Assembly (NCBI RefSeq): GCF_019957155.1
Contig: NZ_JAIPME010000002.1
Location: forward strand, 434,001-498,000
Reading direction: 5' to 3'
Length of the DNA: 64,000 nt
Source of the DNA: Anaerococcus murdochii
Lineage (GTDB): Bacteria; Bacillota; Clostridia; Tissierellales; Peptoniphilaceae
Numbering within the stretch: the stretch's first letter is position 1; every line of letters begins with the position of its first letter. The notes beneath the pieces were generated by a model. It saw nothing but the letters and a program-made list of their open reading frames with translations, did no database searches and was not told the DNA's origin. Positions 28,430 through 37,207 of this stretch are shown here, piece by piece. Both the position numbers and the translations under genes were made by a program.

Positions 28430-29422
28430 TTAATGAAACATCATTCTTCTGTTTCCTGATATTAGGGACCTTACTTGTCTTTCTGTGAAGATTGCGAAGT
28501 CGCCTTCCATTGTGTGTTTTAGGGTTGATAGGGCCACTCCAAATTCTAGGGCGTCGTAGATGTCGTTTCCTTTGAATAGCGAGTTTATTAGGCCTGCTGC
28601 GAAGGCGTCTCCTCCGCCGATTCTGTCTACTATATCAAATTCGTAGGCACGGGTTTTTATGTATTCGTCCCCACAATATGCTCCTGCTGATAGGGAATTT
28701 CTTGATGCTGAGTAGGATGTTCTGATTGTTGATATAGCGTATTCTAGGTCATATTTTTTGTATAAGTCTATTAGCATATTTGCTAAACTTACGTTGTCAA
28801 ATACTCCCTTAAATGATGAGTGAAGGGTTGGGAGGACTCCTATTAGGATGTCTACGTCGTTTAGGATTGTTTTATAAAAGGCAGCTGCCTCTTCGAGTGG
28901 CCAGAGGTTTGCCCTGTAGTTTAGGTCAAAGATGACTTTTACTCCAAATTCCTTGGCTCTTTTTATGGCGTAGGTGGTTAGTTCTCTACCTTCTTCCGAT
29001 AGGGCGGCTGTGATTCCTGATAGAAAGAATATTTTTGCGTCTTCAAAAATCGCTTGCCAATCATATTCAAAGTATCTAGCCTGGCTCATGGCTGAGTGTT
29101 TTCTGTCATAGATTACCTTTGATGCCCTAAGGCCTATGCCGTTTTCTGCAAAGTAGATTCCTATTCTGTCTCCACCTAGGGCTGTATAATCCATATCTAT
29201 ACCGTAGTTTCTTAGGTTGTTTAGGCCTGCATAGCCTATTTCATTATCAGGTAACCTTGTTATATATTTTACTTTTTGTCCAAGGTTGGCTAGGGCTATG
29301 GCTACGTTGGCTTCACTGCCTCCATAGATAGGTCTGAAAGATTCAGCCTGGACTAATCTCTCGAAACCCGGTGGAGAGAGTCTTAGGACAAGTTCTCCCA
29401 TGCATACTATTTTATCTTTCAT
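28430..29422 (-). CDS. PfkB-family sugar kinase, divergent KDG kinase paralogue
   Basis: This 330-residue ribokinase-fold protein has the N-terminal GELVLRLSPPGFERLVQAESF, IYGGSEANVAIALANLG and the catalytic anion-hole/base motif GGGDAFAAGL near residue 275. It is close to the KDG kinase encoded at 30240 but lacks the GNEED motif found there (GVLPTLHSSF instead). Function may be KDG phosphorylation or a changed sugar acid. Its start (GAGG Shine-Dalgarno) lies only 25 nt from the end hairpin of an IS200 element. Confidence 0.8.
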   Translation of the reverse strand: MKDKIVCMGELVLRLSPPGFERLVQAESFRPIYGGSEANVAIALANLGQKVKYITRLPDNEIGYAGLNNLRNYGIDMDYTALGGDRIGIYFAENGIGLRASKVIYDRKHSAMSQARYFEYDWQAIFEDAKIFFLSGITAALSEEGRELTTYAIKRAKEFGVKVIFDLNYRANLWPLEEAAAFYKTILNDVDILIGVLPTLHSSFKGVFDNVSLANMLIDLYKKYDLEYAISTIRTSYSASRNSLSAGAYCGDEYIKTRAYEFDIVDRIGGGDAFAAGLINSLFKGNDIYDALEFGVALSTLKHTMEGDFAIFTERQVRSLISGNRRMMFH

Positions 29423-29447
29423 TTTTTACCTCGATTTTTATAATCAA

Positions 29448-29567
29448 AACTACCAGCTTAGCTGGTAGTTTGTGCAGCGCCTATAAGGCGCGAATACCGG
29501 CACGCCCCTATTGGGGCTCCGAATATTCCATCACATGCACCACTATCCCAACTACTGCTGAAGCAGT
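29448..29567. repeat. Row of four hairpins at the 3' side of IS200 tnpA
   Basis: Four perfect short hairpins occur in 120 bp: AACTACCAGCT/AGCTGGTAGTT (29448-29470), GCGCC/GGCGC (29477-29491), GCCCC/GGGGC (29504-29517) and ACTGCT/AGCAGT (29554-29567). The first is probably the transposon end. The others may form a structured RNA or transcription barrier. Confidence 0.6.
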
Positions 29568-29570
29568 TTT

Positions 29571-30041
29571 TTATTTGTTTTTATTTACTGACTCTCCCGT
29601 AAACGGGTCATGGTATTCTTTTATACTTATTTGGTCAGCATAATAATCTTCTTTTAATTGATTTTGTATATATTCTTTTATTTTCTTTTCATTTCTGCCT
29701 ACAGTATCTACATAGTATCCTCTACACCAAAAATGTCTGTTTCCATATTTATATTTTAAGTTGGCATGTCTATCGAATATTATCAGCGAACTTTTTCCTT
29801 TTAAATATCCCATTATTTGTGATATTGAATATTTTGGTGGTATTTCTACCAACATATGGACATGATCTGGGCATAACTCTGCTTCTATTATGTTTACTCC
29901 TTTTCTTGAACATAATTCTCGAAGTATGCTTCCTATATCTTTCCTTAGTTGTCTATATATTACTTGTCTTCTATATTTTGGCGCAAAAACTATATGATAT
30001 TTGCATCTCCAGCTTGTATGTGATAAAGTATTTTTATCCAT
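29571..30041 (-). CDS. tnpA: IS200/IS605-family transposase TnpA (Y1 HUH)
   Basis: This 156-residue transposase has the HUH motif in CPDHVHMLVEIPPKYS (residues about 57-72) and the catalytic Tyr in RGYYVDTVGRNEK (about residue 112-124). The length is full for the family and no stop interrupts it, so it may be active. No tnpB is present. Confidence 0.93.
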   Translation of the reverse strand: MDKNTLSHTSWRCKYHIVFAPKYRRQVIYRQLRKDIGSILRELCSRKGVNIIEAELCPDHVHMLVEIPPKYSISQIMGYLKGKSSLIIFDRHANLKYKYGNRHFWCRGYYVDTVGRNEKKIKEYIQNQLKEDYYADQISIKEYHDPFTGESVNKNK

Positions 30042-30194
30042 GATTACCTCCTTGTTTAATTGTGCATGTGACTATCACAATTATACTTTAAGGAGGTTTT
30101 CTTGGTGCTTGAAGCTAAAGCTAAATCCCTCCACCTGCATAGCAGGTGGTTTTTTGTTTCGCTCTCTTTCGTTCGCTCAACTCACTAAAGTGGA

Positions 30195-30232
30195 CAAAAA
30201 AATAAGCAGGATGAAGACTCACCCTGCTTAAA
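30195..30232 (-). terminator. Terminator of the kdgA-kdgK2 operon
   Basis: On the minus strand AAGCAGG (30223-30229 complement) pairs with CCTGCTT, followed by ATTTTTTT. It separates kinase 2 from the IS200 and kinase 1. Confidence 0.8.
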
Positions 30233-30239
30233 TAGTTAT

Positions 30240-31265
30240 CTATCTTTGTACTCTGCCTGATGTGTCTCCACCAACTAGAACTTCTACTTCTTCTCTAGAC
30301 ATGTGGTTGTAGTCACCTTTGATGGTGTGTTTTAGAGCTGATGCTGCTACACCAAAGTCAAGGGCTGCTGCAGGAGATTTACCGTCTAATAGACCTGTGA
30401 TTAATCCTGCTGCAAAGCTGTCTCCGCCACCTACTCTGTCTACAATTCTTACGTCGTATTGTGGAGCTTGGTGGAAGTCTTTGCCGTCATAAATTAGGGC
30501 TGACCAACCGTTATCGCTTGCTGAGTATGATTCTCTAAGTGATGAAGCGATCATATCGAAACCAAATTCTTCTCTCATTTGTTTGAAGATTTCGTGGTAG
30601 GCTTCTACATCTAGCTTGCCGCTTGTTACGTCAAGTCCCTTTGGTGTAAAGCCAAGTGATAGAGATGCGTCTTCTTCATTTCCGATACATACGTCTACAT
30701 ATTGCATAAGGTCTTTCATTACCTTTTGAGCTTCTTCTGGTGTCCAAAGTTTTGCTCTGTAGTTAAGGTCGATAGAAACTTTTGCACCTGCAGCCTTAGC
30801 TGCCTTCATAGCTTCTCTTGTGATTTCTGCACCATTTTTAGAAATAGCTGGAGTAATACCTGAAGTGTGGAACCATTTAGCGTTTTTAAAGATTTCTTCA
30901 AAGTTAAATTCGCTTGGGTCTGCTTCTGCTATTGCTGAGTTTGATCTATCGTAGATTACCTTTGATGGTCTTGAAGATGCACCTGTTTCTGAATAATAAA
31001 TACCAACTCTTTCTCCGCCTCTTACGATGTAGTTTGTGTTTACGCCGTATCTTCTAAGTGAGTTTAGGGCTGCTTGGCCGATTTCGTGGCTTGGTAATTT
31101 TGTTACATAGTAGGCATCAAAACCATAGTTTGCAAGTGAAACTGCTACGTTTGCTTCTCCACCACCGTAGATTGCGTCAAAGCTTTCTGCTTGGACAAAT
31201 CTTTCGTATCCTGGTGTGGATAATCTTAACATGATTTCGCCTAGGGTTACTACTTTTTTGCTCAT
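30240..31265 (-). CDS. kdgK: 2-keto-3-deoxygluconate kinase
   Basis: This 341-residue PfkB-family kinase has GEIMLRLSTPGYERFVQAESF, YGGGEANVAVSLANYG, the conserved GNEEDA (about residue 195) and catalytic GGGDSFAAGL (about residue 288). It phosphorylates KDG to KDPG. Its ATG shares one base with the aldolase stop (TAATG), so the two are coupled. Confidence 0.9.
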   Translation of the reverse strand: MSKKVVTLGEIMLRLSTPGYERFVQAESFDAIYGGGEANVAVSLANYGFDAYYVTKLPSHEIGQAALNSLRRYGVNTNYIVRGGERVGIYYSETGASSRPSKVIYDRSNSAIAEADPSEFNFEEIFKNAKWFHTSGITPAISKNGAEITREAMKAAKAAGAKVSIDLNYRAKLWTPEEAQKVMKDLMQYVDVCIGNEEDASLSLGFTPKGLDVTSGKLDVEAYHEIFKQMREEFGFDMIASSLRESYSASDNGWSALIYDGKDFHQAPQYDVRIVDRVGGGDSFAAGLITGLLDGKSPAAALDFGVAASALKHTIKGDYNHMSREEVEVLVGGDTSGRVQR

Positions 31266-31891
31266 TATTTTCTTACCTCCGCAATTTTTTCTAGATATTC
31301 TTTAGCTTTTTTGGTTATTTCTTCACGACTACCTTTAACAAGGTTTGATCCTGCACCTACAGCTACAACGCCTGCATCAAACCAATCTTTGATGTTTTCA
31401 AGGCTTACACCGCCTGTTGGCATAATTTGGAAGTGTGGGTATGGTCCGTGGATAGCTTTTACATAAGATGGACCTGCTAGGGAACCTGGGAATAGTTTAA
31501 TAATATCAACACCATACTTGTATGCTTCAAGCATCTCAGCAGGTGTAACGCATCCTGGCATATATGGAATGTTGTAGATATTACACATTTTTGCTACTTC
31601 TTTATCAAAAGATGGGCTAACTACGAATTTTGCCCCATTCATTATTGCAAGTCTTGCTGTTGTTGGATCAAGAACAGTGCCTGCTCCAAGGAGTGTGTCT
31701 TCTGGAAGTTCTTTTTGGATTCTTTGGAATACTTCGATAGCATTTGGGATTGTAAAGGTTACCTCAAGAGTATTGATACCTCCATCGATTAGGCCCTTGC
31801 AAAATTCTATGGCTTGGTCAGCAGAATTTGCCCTTACAACTGGAACTATTCCAAGTTTTGTGATTTGTTGAATTGTTGTTACTTTGCTCAT
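31265..31891 (-). CDS. eda: KDPG/KHG aldolase
   Basis: This 208-residue class I aldolase has the family motifs IVPVVRANS, GINTLEVTFT with the catalytic Glu, GAGTVLDPTTA and the Schiff-base Lys in VDIIKLFPGS (about residue 134), then QIMPTGGVSLENI. It splits KDPG into pyruvate and glyceraldehyde-3-phosphate. Preceded by AGAAAGGAG. Confidence 0.94.
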   Translation of the reverse strand: MSKVTTIQQITKLGIVPVVRANSADQAIEFCKGLIDGGINTLEVTFTIPNAIEVFQRIQKELPEDTLLGAGTVLDPTTARLAIMNGAKFVVSPSFDKEVAKMCNIYNIPYMPGCVTPAEMLEAYKYGVDIIKLFPGSLAGPSYVKAIHGPYPHFQIMPTGGVSLENIKDWFDAGVVAVGAGSNLVKGSREEITKKAKEYLEKIAEVRK

Positions 31892-32131
31892 TTATTACTC
31901 CTTTCTAAAATATATGCTAAACATTAAAGCAATTTTTTTCTTTTTCTGATACCATTGTGCGGCAATTTTTTTTAATTTCAAGTGAATGGAAAACATTTTT
32001 TGAAAATCCATCAAAAAATATCCCAAGAATTTATCTCAAAAACTTGATAATCAGTACTTTTCGATAAATTTAATCTTAAGGAATTTTTTTGAATTTACTT
32101 CCCATACTAAAGCTAAAAACAAATAATTTGT
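31892..32131. other. Spacer with the eda operon control region
   Basis: This 240-bp A+T-rich gap between the aldolase and the second lacI must hold the eda promoter. No convincing -35/-10 pair or GGAAGCGCTTCC operator is present; a loose TGGA(N16)TCCA arrangement at 31987-32010 is not a good palindrome. Confidence 0.35.
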
Positions 32132-33145
32132 TTAATTATGGTTTCTAGCAGTAGTCTCTTTTTCGATTAATTTCGCTTCTAGGGCAATATTTGTCTGGGC
32201 TTCCTCCTGGTTTAAAATCTTAAGGAGGTTATCTATCGCAATTTCAACCTGGTCTGAAATTCTCTGGTCAATCGAAGTTATGGCTTGGTTGGTAAATTCT
32301 GTCGCCTCAATATTATCAAAGCCAATAAGGCCAATATCTTCAGGGATTTTTATTCCTTCATTTGCCATCAATTTATAGGCACTTACAGCCAAACTATCAA
32401 GCTCAAATTGGATTGAGTCAAATTCTGGATTTTCCTTTAAAAAATCAATCAGTTTTGCCAGGTCCTTTTCAGGGTCTTTTACCTTAAACTCAACAAAATT
32501 CGCATCGTCATAGTACTTGTAAAGAGCCTCCACAAAACCAGATTTTTTGCCGATATAAGACCTAGACATATAGCCGGTATCGAGGGAAACATAAAGGGGT
32601 TTTTTGTAAGAATTATCCTTCAAAAGCTTAACAGACTGGTCCATCGCCTCGATTTCGTCGATATAAACATTGACAATTTTTTCATTTTCATCGCTAGTCT
32701 TAACATTCAAAAGTGCCATGGGAATGATAACCGACATGTTTTTTAATTTTTCATAAAATTTCTTTTCCTCATATGTCGAACCAACGCCAATTATTGCCTC
32801 AACCTTGCTTTCAACCAAGATATCAAGATAGGACATCTTTTTATCGTAGCTATTGGTTGTCACACAAAGTAGGTTGGTATAACCGAGCTTGTCAAGCCTC
32901 CTTTCAAGTTCATAGGCCGATTGGCTCTCAAAATATCCCCTAATATCAGGAACCATAATCCCAATCATCTGGGTAGAATTTTTCGCCAGACTCCTCGCAA
33001 TCCTATTGGGCTTATAACCCGACTCCTCAATAATTTCCTCTATAATTTTCCTAGCCTTGTCACTCACATTAGGCGACTTGTTAATAACCCTAGAAACAGT
33101 CGCCGTAGAATAACCCGACTTCTTCGCTATATCATAAATATCCAT
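32132..33145 (-). CDS. LacI-family transcriptional regulator
   Basis: I start at the ATG at 33145 (337 residues), because MDIYDIAKKSGYSTATVSRVI is the proper start of the DNA-binding domain; an upstream TTG start is possible but unnecessary. The ligand domain has MIGIMVPDIRGYFESQSAYELERRL, GLIGFDNIEATEFTNQAITSIDQR. It is a paralogue of the regulator at 27063-28069, and probably controls the adjacent eda-kdgK genes and itself. Confidence 0.9.
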   Translation of the reverse strand: MDIYDIAKKSGYSTATVSRVINKSPNVSDKARKIIEEIIEESGYKPNRIARSLAKNSTQMIGIMVPDIRGYFESQSAYELERRLDKLGYTNLLCVTTNSYDKKMSYLDILVESKVEAIIGVGSTYEEKKFYEKLKNMSVIIPMALLNVKTSDENEKIVNVYIDEIEAMDQSVKLLKDNSYKKPLYVSLDTGYMSRSYIGKKSGFVEALYKYYDDANFVEFKVKDPEKDLAKLIDFLKENPEFDSIQFELDSLAVSAYKLMANEGIKIPEDIGLIGFDNIEATEFTNQAITSIDQRISDQVEIAIDNLLKILNQEEAQTNIALEAKLIEKETTARNHN

Positions 33146-33182
33146 TCTTGCCTCACATCTTATCAATGTCAATAATATCTCA

Positions 33183-33213
33183 ATTATATTATATCACAGA
33201 AAACGTTTGACAA
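33183..33213 (-). promoter_or_regulatory. Promoter/operator of the second lacI gene
   Basis: TTGTCA (33208-33213) is followed by AACGTTTTC and an extended -10 TGATATAAT (TATAAT at 33188-33193). The -35 to -10 spacing of 14 nt is short, so the extended -10 probably dominates. The sequence TTGWCAAACGTTTT is shared with the promoter at 28200-28228. Confidence 0.5.
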
Positions 33214-33250
33214 TAAGTTTTTAATAAGATTTTTGTAAATTACCCATTTT

Positions 33251-33283
33251 AAAGACCCCAAGTTAATAATCCTTGGGGTCTTT
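33251..33283 (-). terminator. Terminator of the ABC importer operon
   Basis: The perfect arms AAAGACCCCAAG and CTTGGGGTCTTT enclose a short A+T loop about 20 nt after the permease stop. Confidence 0.85.
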
Positions 33284-33302
33284 AGAGGGCACTTAGAAAA
33301 TT

Positions 33303-34961
33303 TTATTTATTTTTCTTTGCTCCCATCATATTAAATATGATTAGGGCTAAGATTGTGAATGCTGTCAGCATTGTAGCGAGGGCTGCGGCTACTCCGTAGT
33401 TTCCTCTTACTACTTCTGTGTAGATAGAAACTGTCATTGTCCTTGTCTTTAAATTTGTAAGGATAATGGATGAAGATAGCTCTGATATCAAGGTTACGTA
33501 TGATAAAATTGAGCCTGCTACTACTCCCCTCATCATTAGTGGGAGGGTGATTTGTGCGAATGTCTTAAACTTGCTTGCTCCTAGCGAATAAGACGCTTCT
33601 TCTAAGGATATTGGGAGGGACTGGAGGGTTGATGTGGCTGACCTTAGAGTATAAGGCAGTCTCCTTATTACGAAGGATACTATTACTATCCACATTGTTC
33701 CGCCCAAGACTAGGAAGTTTGATCCCATCATTCCATTTCCAAAACCTGTTAGAAGTGCTATACCTATTACAACTCCTGGGAGGATAAATGGCACCATAGT
33801 GAATACGTCTATAGCTGCTGCAAGTTTGCCTTTTATCCTAACTACTATATAGGCTATCAAAACTGATAGGATTATGATAATTATAAGGGCTAGGAGTGGT
33901 AAAAGGAGGGTGTTTCTGATTGATGTTCCCATCCTTGCAAAGGCTGTGTGGTAAGATTTTAATGAATATCCGTCAATGAATATCTTGCCTGATGTGTTCT
34001 TAAATGATGTCAGAATTAAATAAGCTTGTGGTAGGATTGATAGGCCTACTATAATGTAGACAAATAGGTGGATTAAAACACCCTTTGCTCCTTTAAGCTT
34101 AGTCTTTTGGACTGGATTTAAGAAGTTTGACGAATAGGCATTTTTCTCTGATATTTTCTTTTGTATTAGGAAAATTACGCTGGTTACTATTATGGCAATT
34201 ATGGCTATAGCTGATGCAAAGCCTTGGTTTTGGCCAACTTCACCTACGAATTCATTGTAGATTAATACTGGGAAAGTCCTATATCCTTCACCGATTAGCA
34301 TTGGGGTACCAAAGTCAGACATACATCTCATGAAGACTAAAAGTCCTCCTGCTAAAAGTGATGGAGTCACAAGAGGTAGGATTATTTTCCTAAATCTCTT
34401 AAAACCTGTTACTCCCAAGTTTTCACTTGCTTCCATAAGGGATGCGTCAAGGTTTTCAAAGGCTGCCTTGGCGTATAAAAATACTAATGAATATAGTTGG
34501 AAGGTGAATACTAGTAATATTCCAGCAAAACCGTATATATCAGGAATATTTAGGCCAATACCAGCAAAAAAGTTTGTTATTATACCATTTCTACCAAGCA
34601 ATAAGATCCATGAATAAGCTCCGATAAAAGGTGCTGACATTGATGCTAGGATTATGATTATCTCTAAAACCTTGGCTCCCCTAATCTTATAAAAACTCAT
34701 AAAATAAGCTATTGGTGTAGCTAAGATAATGGTTGTGGCTGTGGCTATTATTGATAATTTCAAACTGTTTATAATAGTTGAAAAATAGTACTTGTTTGAA
34801 AAGAATTCAGTAAAGTTGGCAAGACTTAGGTTTCCTTCTTTGTTGTAAAAAGATTGGATTAAAAGTCTGGTGATTGGATAGATTAGAAAAATCAAAACTC
34901 CAGCTAGGATGGCTAGGGTAATTATTTTCCAAAATCCAAATTTATTAGCTTTCGTTTTCAT
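33303..34961 (-). CDS. ABC transporter permease, fused two-domain type (FbpB/AfuB-like)
   Basis: This 552-residue protein has about 12 membrane helices in two repeated permease domains, each with an EAA loop: EASENLGVTGFKRFRKIILPL (first half) and EEASYSLGASKFKTFAQITLPL (second half). Such double permeases serve ferric-ion, hexose-phosphate or phosphonate importers. It overlaps the ATPase gene by 17 nt. Confidence 0.87.
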   Translation of the reverse strand: MKTKANKFGFWKIITLAILAGVLIFLIYPITRLLIQSFYNKEGNLSLANFTEFFSNKYYFSTIINSLKLSIIATATTIILATPIAYFMSFYKIRGAKVLEIIIILASMSAPFIGAYSWILLLGRNGIITNFFAGIGLNIPDIYGFAGILLVFTFQLYSLVFLYAKAAFENLDASLMEASENLGVTGFKRFRKIILPLVTPSLLAGGLLVFMRCMSDFGTPMLIGEGYRTFPVLIYNEFVGEVGQNQGFASAIAIIAIIVTSVIFLIQKKISEKNAYSSNFLNPVQKTKLKGAKGVLIHLFVYIIVGLSILPQAYLILTSFKNTSGKIFIDGYSLKSYHTAFARMGTSIRNTLLLPLLALIIIIILSVLIAYIVVRIKGKLAAAIDVFTMVPFILPGVVIGIALLTGFGNGMMGSNFLVLGGTMWIVIVSFVIRRLPYTLRSATSTLQSLPISLEEASYSLGASKFKTFAQITLPLMMRGVVAGSILSYVTLISELSSSIILTNLKTRTMTVSIYTEVVRGNYGVAAALATMLTAFTILALIIFNMMGAKKNK

Positions 34962-36018
34962 TGAGATTCACATCTCCTTTTTCGTTAAATACGTTAATCT
35001 TATCAAGGTTAATCCTTAATTTAGTGTCTGTATTTACCCTGCTGATTTCTTCAAACTTTGATTCTTCCATTATGTTCAAAAGGGTTTTATCCTTAAGTTC
35101 TACATTGTAATGCATAGTAGATCCTAAAAAGACTTCATCGTTGATTTTTACTTCCACATCTCCATTTGGATCTAGCCTAAAATCTTCAGGTCTAACTGAA
35201 AGTTTAACCCTTTGGCTAGGTTGATTTCCTAGATTGTAGGAGAATTTTTCTCCAGAATCTATGATAATTTCTTTATTATCTGCGTCATAATTTCCACTTA
35301 ATACATTGTTTGTTCCTATAAATGAAGCTACGAACATATTGTTTGGCTTGTGGTAAATCTTTCTTGGTTTGTCACATTGTTCAATAACTCCATCTTTCAT
35401 AACAGCAATCCTGTCTGATACTGCCATAGCTTCTTCTTGGTCGTGGGTTACATAAACTGTTGTGATACCAATTTCTTTTTGAATTCTTCTGATTTCTTCT
35501 CTAAGGTCTACCCTTAATTTAGCATCTAGGTTACTTAGTGGCTCATCCATTAGTAAAACGTCTGGCTCAATAACTATAGCTCTTGCTAGGGCCACCCTTT
35601 GTTGCTGACCACCTGAGAGGTTTTGAGGTTTTCTGTCGGCATATTCTCTGATTTTCATTATATCGAGAATTTTTTCCACTCTCTCGTCCATCTCATCTTT
35701 TGGTACTTTTCTTTCTTTAAGGCCAAATTCTATATTGCCCCTAACTGTCATATTTGGGAAGACCGCATAGTTTTGGAATACCATTCCTATGTTTCTCTTG
35801 GATGGGTCCATATTGTTAATGAGGGTGTCATTAAAATAAAATTCGCCGCCCTCAATTGAGTTAAAGCCGGCTATCATCCTAAGTAATGTTGTCTTTCCAC
35901 AGCCTGAAGGCCCAAGGAGGGTGAAGAATTCACCATCCTGGATCTCTAGGTTGACAGATTTTATTACTGTCTTTTCGCCGTATTTTTTAACGGCGTCTTT
36001 GATTATAATTTTTGACAT
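34945..36018 (-). CDS. ABC transporter ATP-binding protein (FbpC/AfuC/PotA-like)
   Basis: This 357-residue ATPase has Walker A GPSGCGKTT (residues about 37-45), signature LSGGQQQRVALARA, Walker B VLLMDEPLSNLD, H-loop TVYVTHDQEEA, and a C-terminal TOBE domain (KLSVRPEDFRLD). It energises the permease encoded next to it. Confidence 0.9.
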   Translation of the reverse strand: MSKIIIKDAVKKYGEKTVIKSVNLEIQDGEFFTLLGPSGCGKTTLLRMIAGFNSIEGGEFYFNDTLINNMDPSKRNIGMVFQNYAVFPNMTVRGNIEFGLKERKVPKDEMDERVEKILDIMKIREYADRKPQNLSGGQQQRVALARAIVIEPDVLLMDEPLSNLDAKLRVDLREEIRRIQKEIGITTVYVTHDQEEAMAVSDRIAVMKDGVIEQCDKPRKIYHKPNNMFVASFIGTNNVLSGNYDADNKEIIIDSGEKFSYNLGNQPSQRVKLSVRPEDFRLDPNGDVEVKINDEVFLGSTMHYNVELKDKTLLNIMEESKFEEISRVNTDTKLRINLDKINVFNEKGDVNLNENES

Positions 36019-36019
36019 C

Positions 36020-37105
36020 TTAGTTTCCTGCTTCTACAAGAAGGTTTGTAAATCTTTCGATGATTTTTTCTCTGTTTTCATTTACATAGTCATAATCTTC
36101 ATGCAATTGCTTAATATCTTTGATTGGTTTCATAAAGTCGCTTACTTCTGCGTCTTCTCTGATTGGTCTGTTTGTTGTTTGTGTGCCTAGGATATCTTGA
36201 GCTTCTTTAGAGTTTAGGAAGTCCATAAATAGTTTAGCATTGTTTGGGTGTGAGCAGTTCTTGATGATACCTGAACCTGCTGGTAGGAAGATAACTCCTT
36301 CTTCCATGTAAACTATGTCGATATTATCTGCACCGTCTTTGATTAGTTGCATAACTGGGTCTTCATAAGAAATACCAACTGCCATTTCGCCGTCTACTAC
36401 AGTTTTGTAAACTGAAGATGAAGATGATTGGATTTTGCCGTCGATATTTTTGAATAATTTGTCAACATAATCCCAAGCTTCGTCTGATTCATAGCCGCCC
36501 ATAGCTACTAACATATTTGTTAGGTGTGAGAAAGCTGATGATGAAGATGTTGGGTCACTTGTTGCAATTTTGCCCTTAAGTTCTGGGTTTAATAGGTCTT
36601 TGTAGCCTTTGATTTCTATACCATCTGTAAGGTCTTTGTTTACGATAATTACAGAACCATCAAGTGTATAGCTTGTTTTGTAGCCATCTTTGTTTCTGAA
36701 GGCTTCTGGAAGTTCGCTATCATGGCTTGAAACGTATTCTTCAAATAAGTCTTTGTTTTCAGAATAGGTTGAGAATGATCCACCAAAGATAACGTCTGCT
36801 ACTGGAGCTGATGCTTCACCTCTTAATTTGGTGAAAAGTTCGCCTGTACCAGCTTGTTCTAGTTGAACTGTGATACCATATTTTTCTTCAAATGCAGGAA
36901 TTATTGAGTTAATAAGTCCTTCTGAGTTTGGTGAATAAACAATTAAAGTTTCTTCATCGTCCTTTTTTACTTCTTCAGCAGATTCTTCTACCTTTGTTTC
37001 TGCCTTTTCTTCTTTGACATCGTTTTCTTCTTTAGCATTATTTCCGCATCCTGAAGCTAGGATAAGTCCAAATACTGCTAAAATACTGAGTAATTTCTTT
37101 TTCAT
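36020..37105 (-). CDS. ABC transporter solute-binding lipoprotein (AfuA/FbpA fold)
   Basis: I start at the ATG at 37105 (361 residues); the upstream TTG would swallow the GGAGGAAA Shine-Dalgarno. A lipoprotein signal ends at ASGC. The mature protein is a type II periplasmic-binding fold (ETLIVYSPNSEGLINSIIPAFEEKYG). Ferric-binding relatives use a Tyr-Tyr pair; here the equivalent region reads VGISYEDPVMQ with no double Tyr, while Ser-rich loops (GGSFSTYS, TSSSSAFS) could hold phosphate. A sugar-phosphate or organophosphate ligand is more likely than iron, by inference. Confidence 0.85.
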   Translation of the reverse strand: MKKKLLSILAVFGLILASGCGNNAKEENDVKEEKAETKVEESAEEVKKDDEETLIVYSPNSEGLINSIIPAFEEKYGITVQLEQAGTGELFTKLRGEASAPVADVIFGGSFSTYSENKDLFEEYVSSHDSELPEAFRNKDGYKTSYTLDGSVIIVNKDLTDGIEIKGYKDLLNPELKGKIATSDPTSSSSAFSHLTNMLVAMGGYESDEAWDYVDKLFKNIDGKIQSSSSSVYKTVVDGEMAVGISYEDPVMQLIKDGADNIDIVYMEEGVIFLPAGSGIIKNCSHPNNAKLFMDFLNSKEAQDILGTQTTNRPIREDAEVSDFMKPIKDIKQLHEDYDYVNENREKIIERFTNLLVEAGN

Positions 37106-37133
37106 ATTTTCCTCCAAATGTTTTCTTACCTAT

Positions 37134-37142
37134 AGTATATCA
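37134..37142 (-). promoter_or_regulatory. Extended -10 upstream of the solute-binding protein
   Basis: TGATATACT, an extended -10, lies about 30 nt before the ATG at 37105. No good -35 box is present, which suits a promoter that needs an activator such as the neighbouring AraC-type response regulator. Confidence 0.4.
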
Positions 37143-37154
37143 TTTTTGCCCACA

Positions 37155-37194
37155 AAAAAAGTACACTATTTTACACAATAGGTGTACTTTTTAA
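37155..37194 (-). terminator. Terminator of the two-component operon
   Basis: AAAAAGTACAC and GTGTACTTTTTTT form a strong stem and U tract on the minus strand, 14 nt after the response regulator stop. Confidence 0.85.
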
Positions 37195-37207
37195 TCAACT
37201 TTGCCTT

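Larger units (their letters stand above)
29448..30157 (-). mobile_element. IS200/IS605-family insertion sequence
   Basis: The single tnpA gene is bounded by a perfect 23-nt hairpin (29448-29470, arms AACTACCAGCT/AGCTGGTAGTT) on its 3' side and by CCACCTGC/GCAGGTGG (30131-30149) on its 5' side. Such subterminal hairpins with similar loops are typical for this family, which moves as single-stranded DNA. Exact ends are uncertain. It separates the two KDG kinase genes. Confidence 0.8.

Noticed and set aside
31987..32010. TGGA(N16)TCCA as an operator before eda
   Set aside because: Only the outer four bases are symmetrical; the inner part does not pair.
33146..33172. TTG start nine codons upstream for the second LacI
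   Set aside because: The ATG at 33145 has a GAGG ribosome site and begins the HTH exactly where LacI proteins do.
36020..37105. Calling the importer a ferric-iron system (FbpABC)
   Set aside because: The double Tyr ligand motif is absent, so I left the substrate open.
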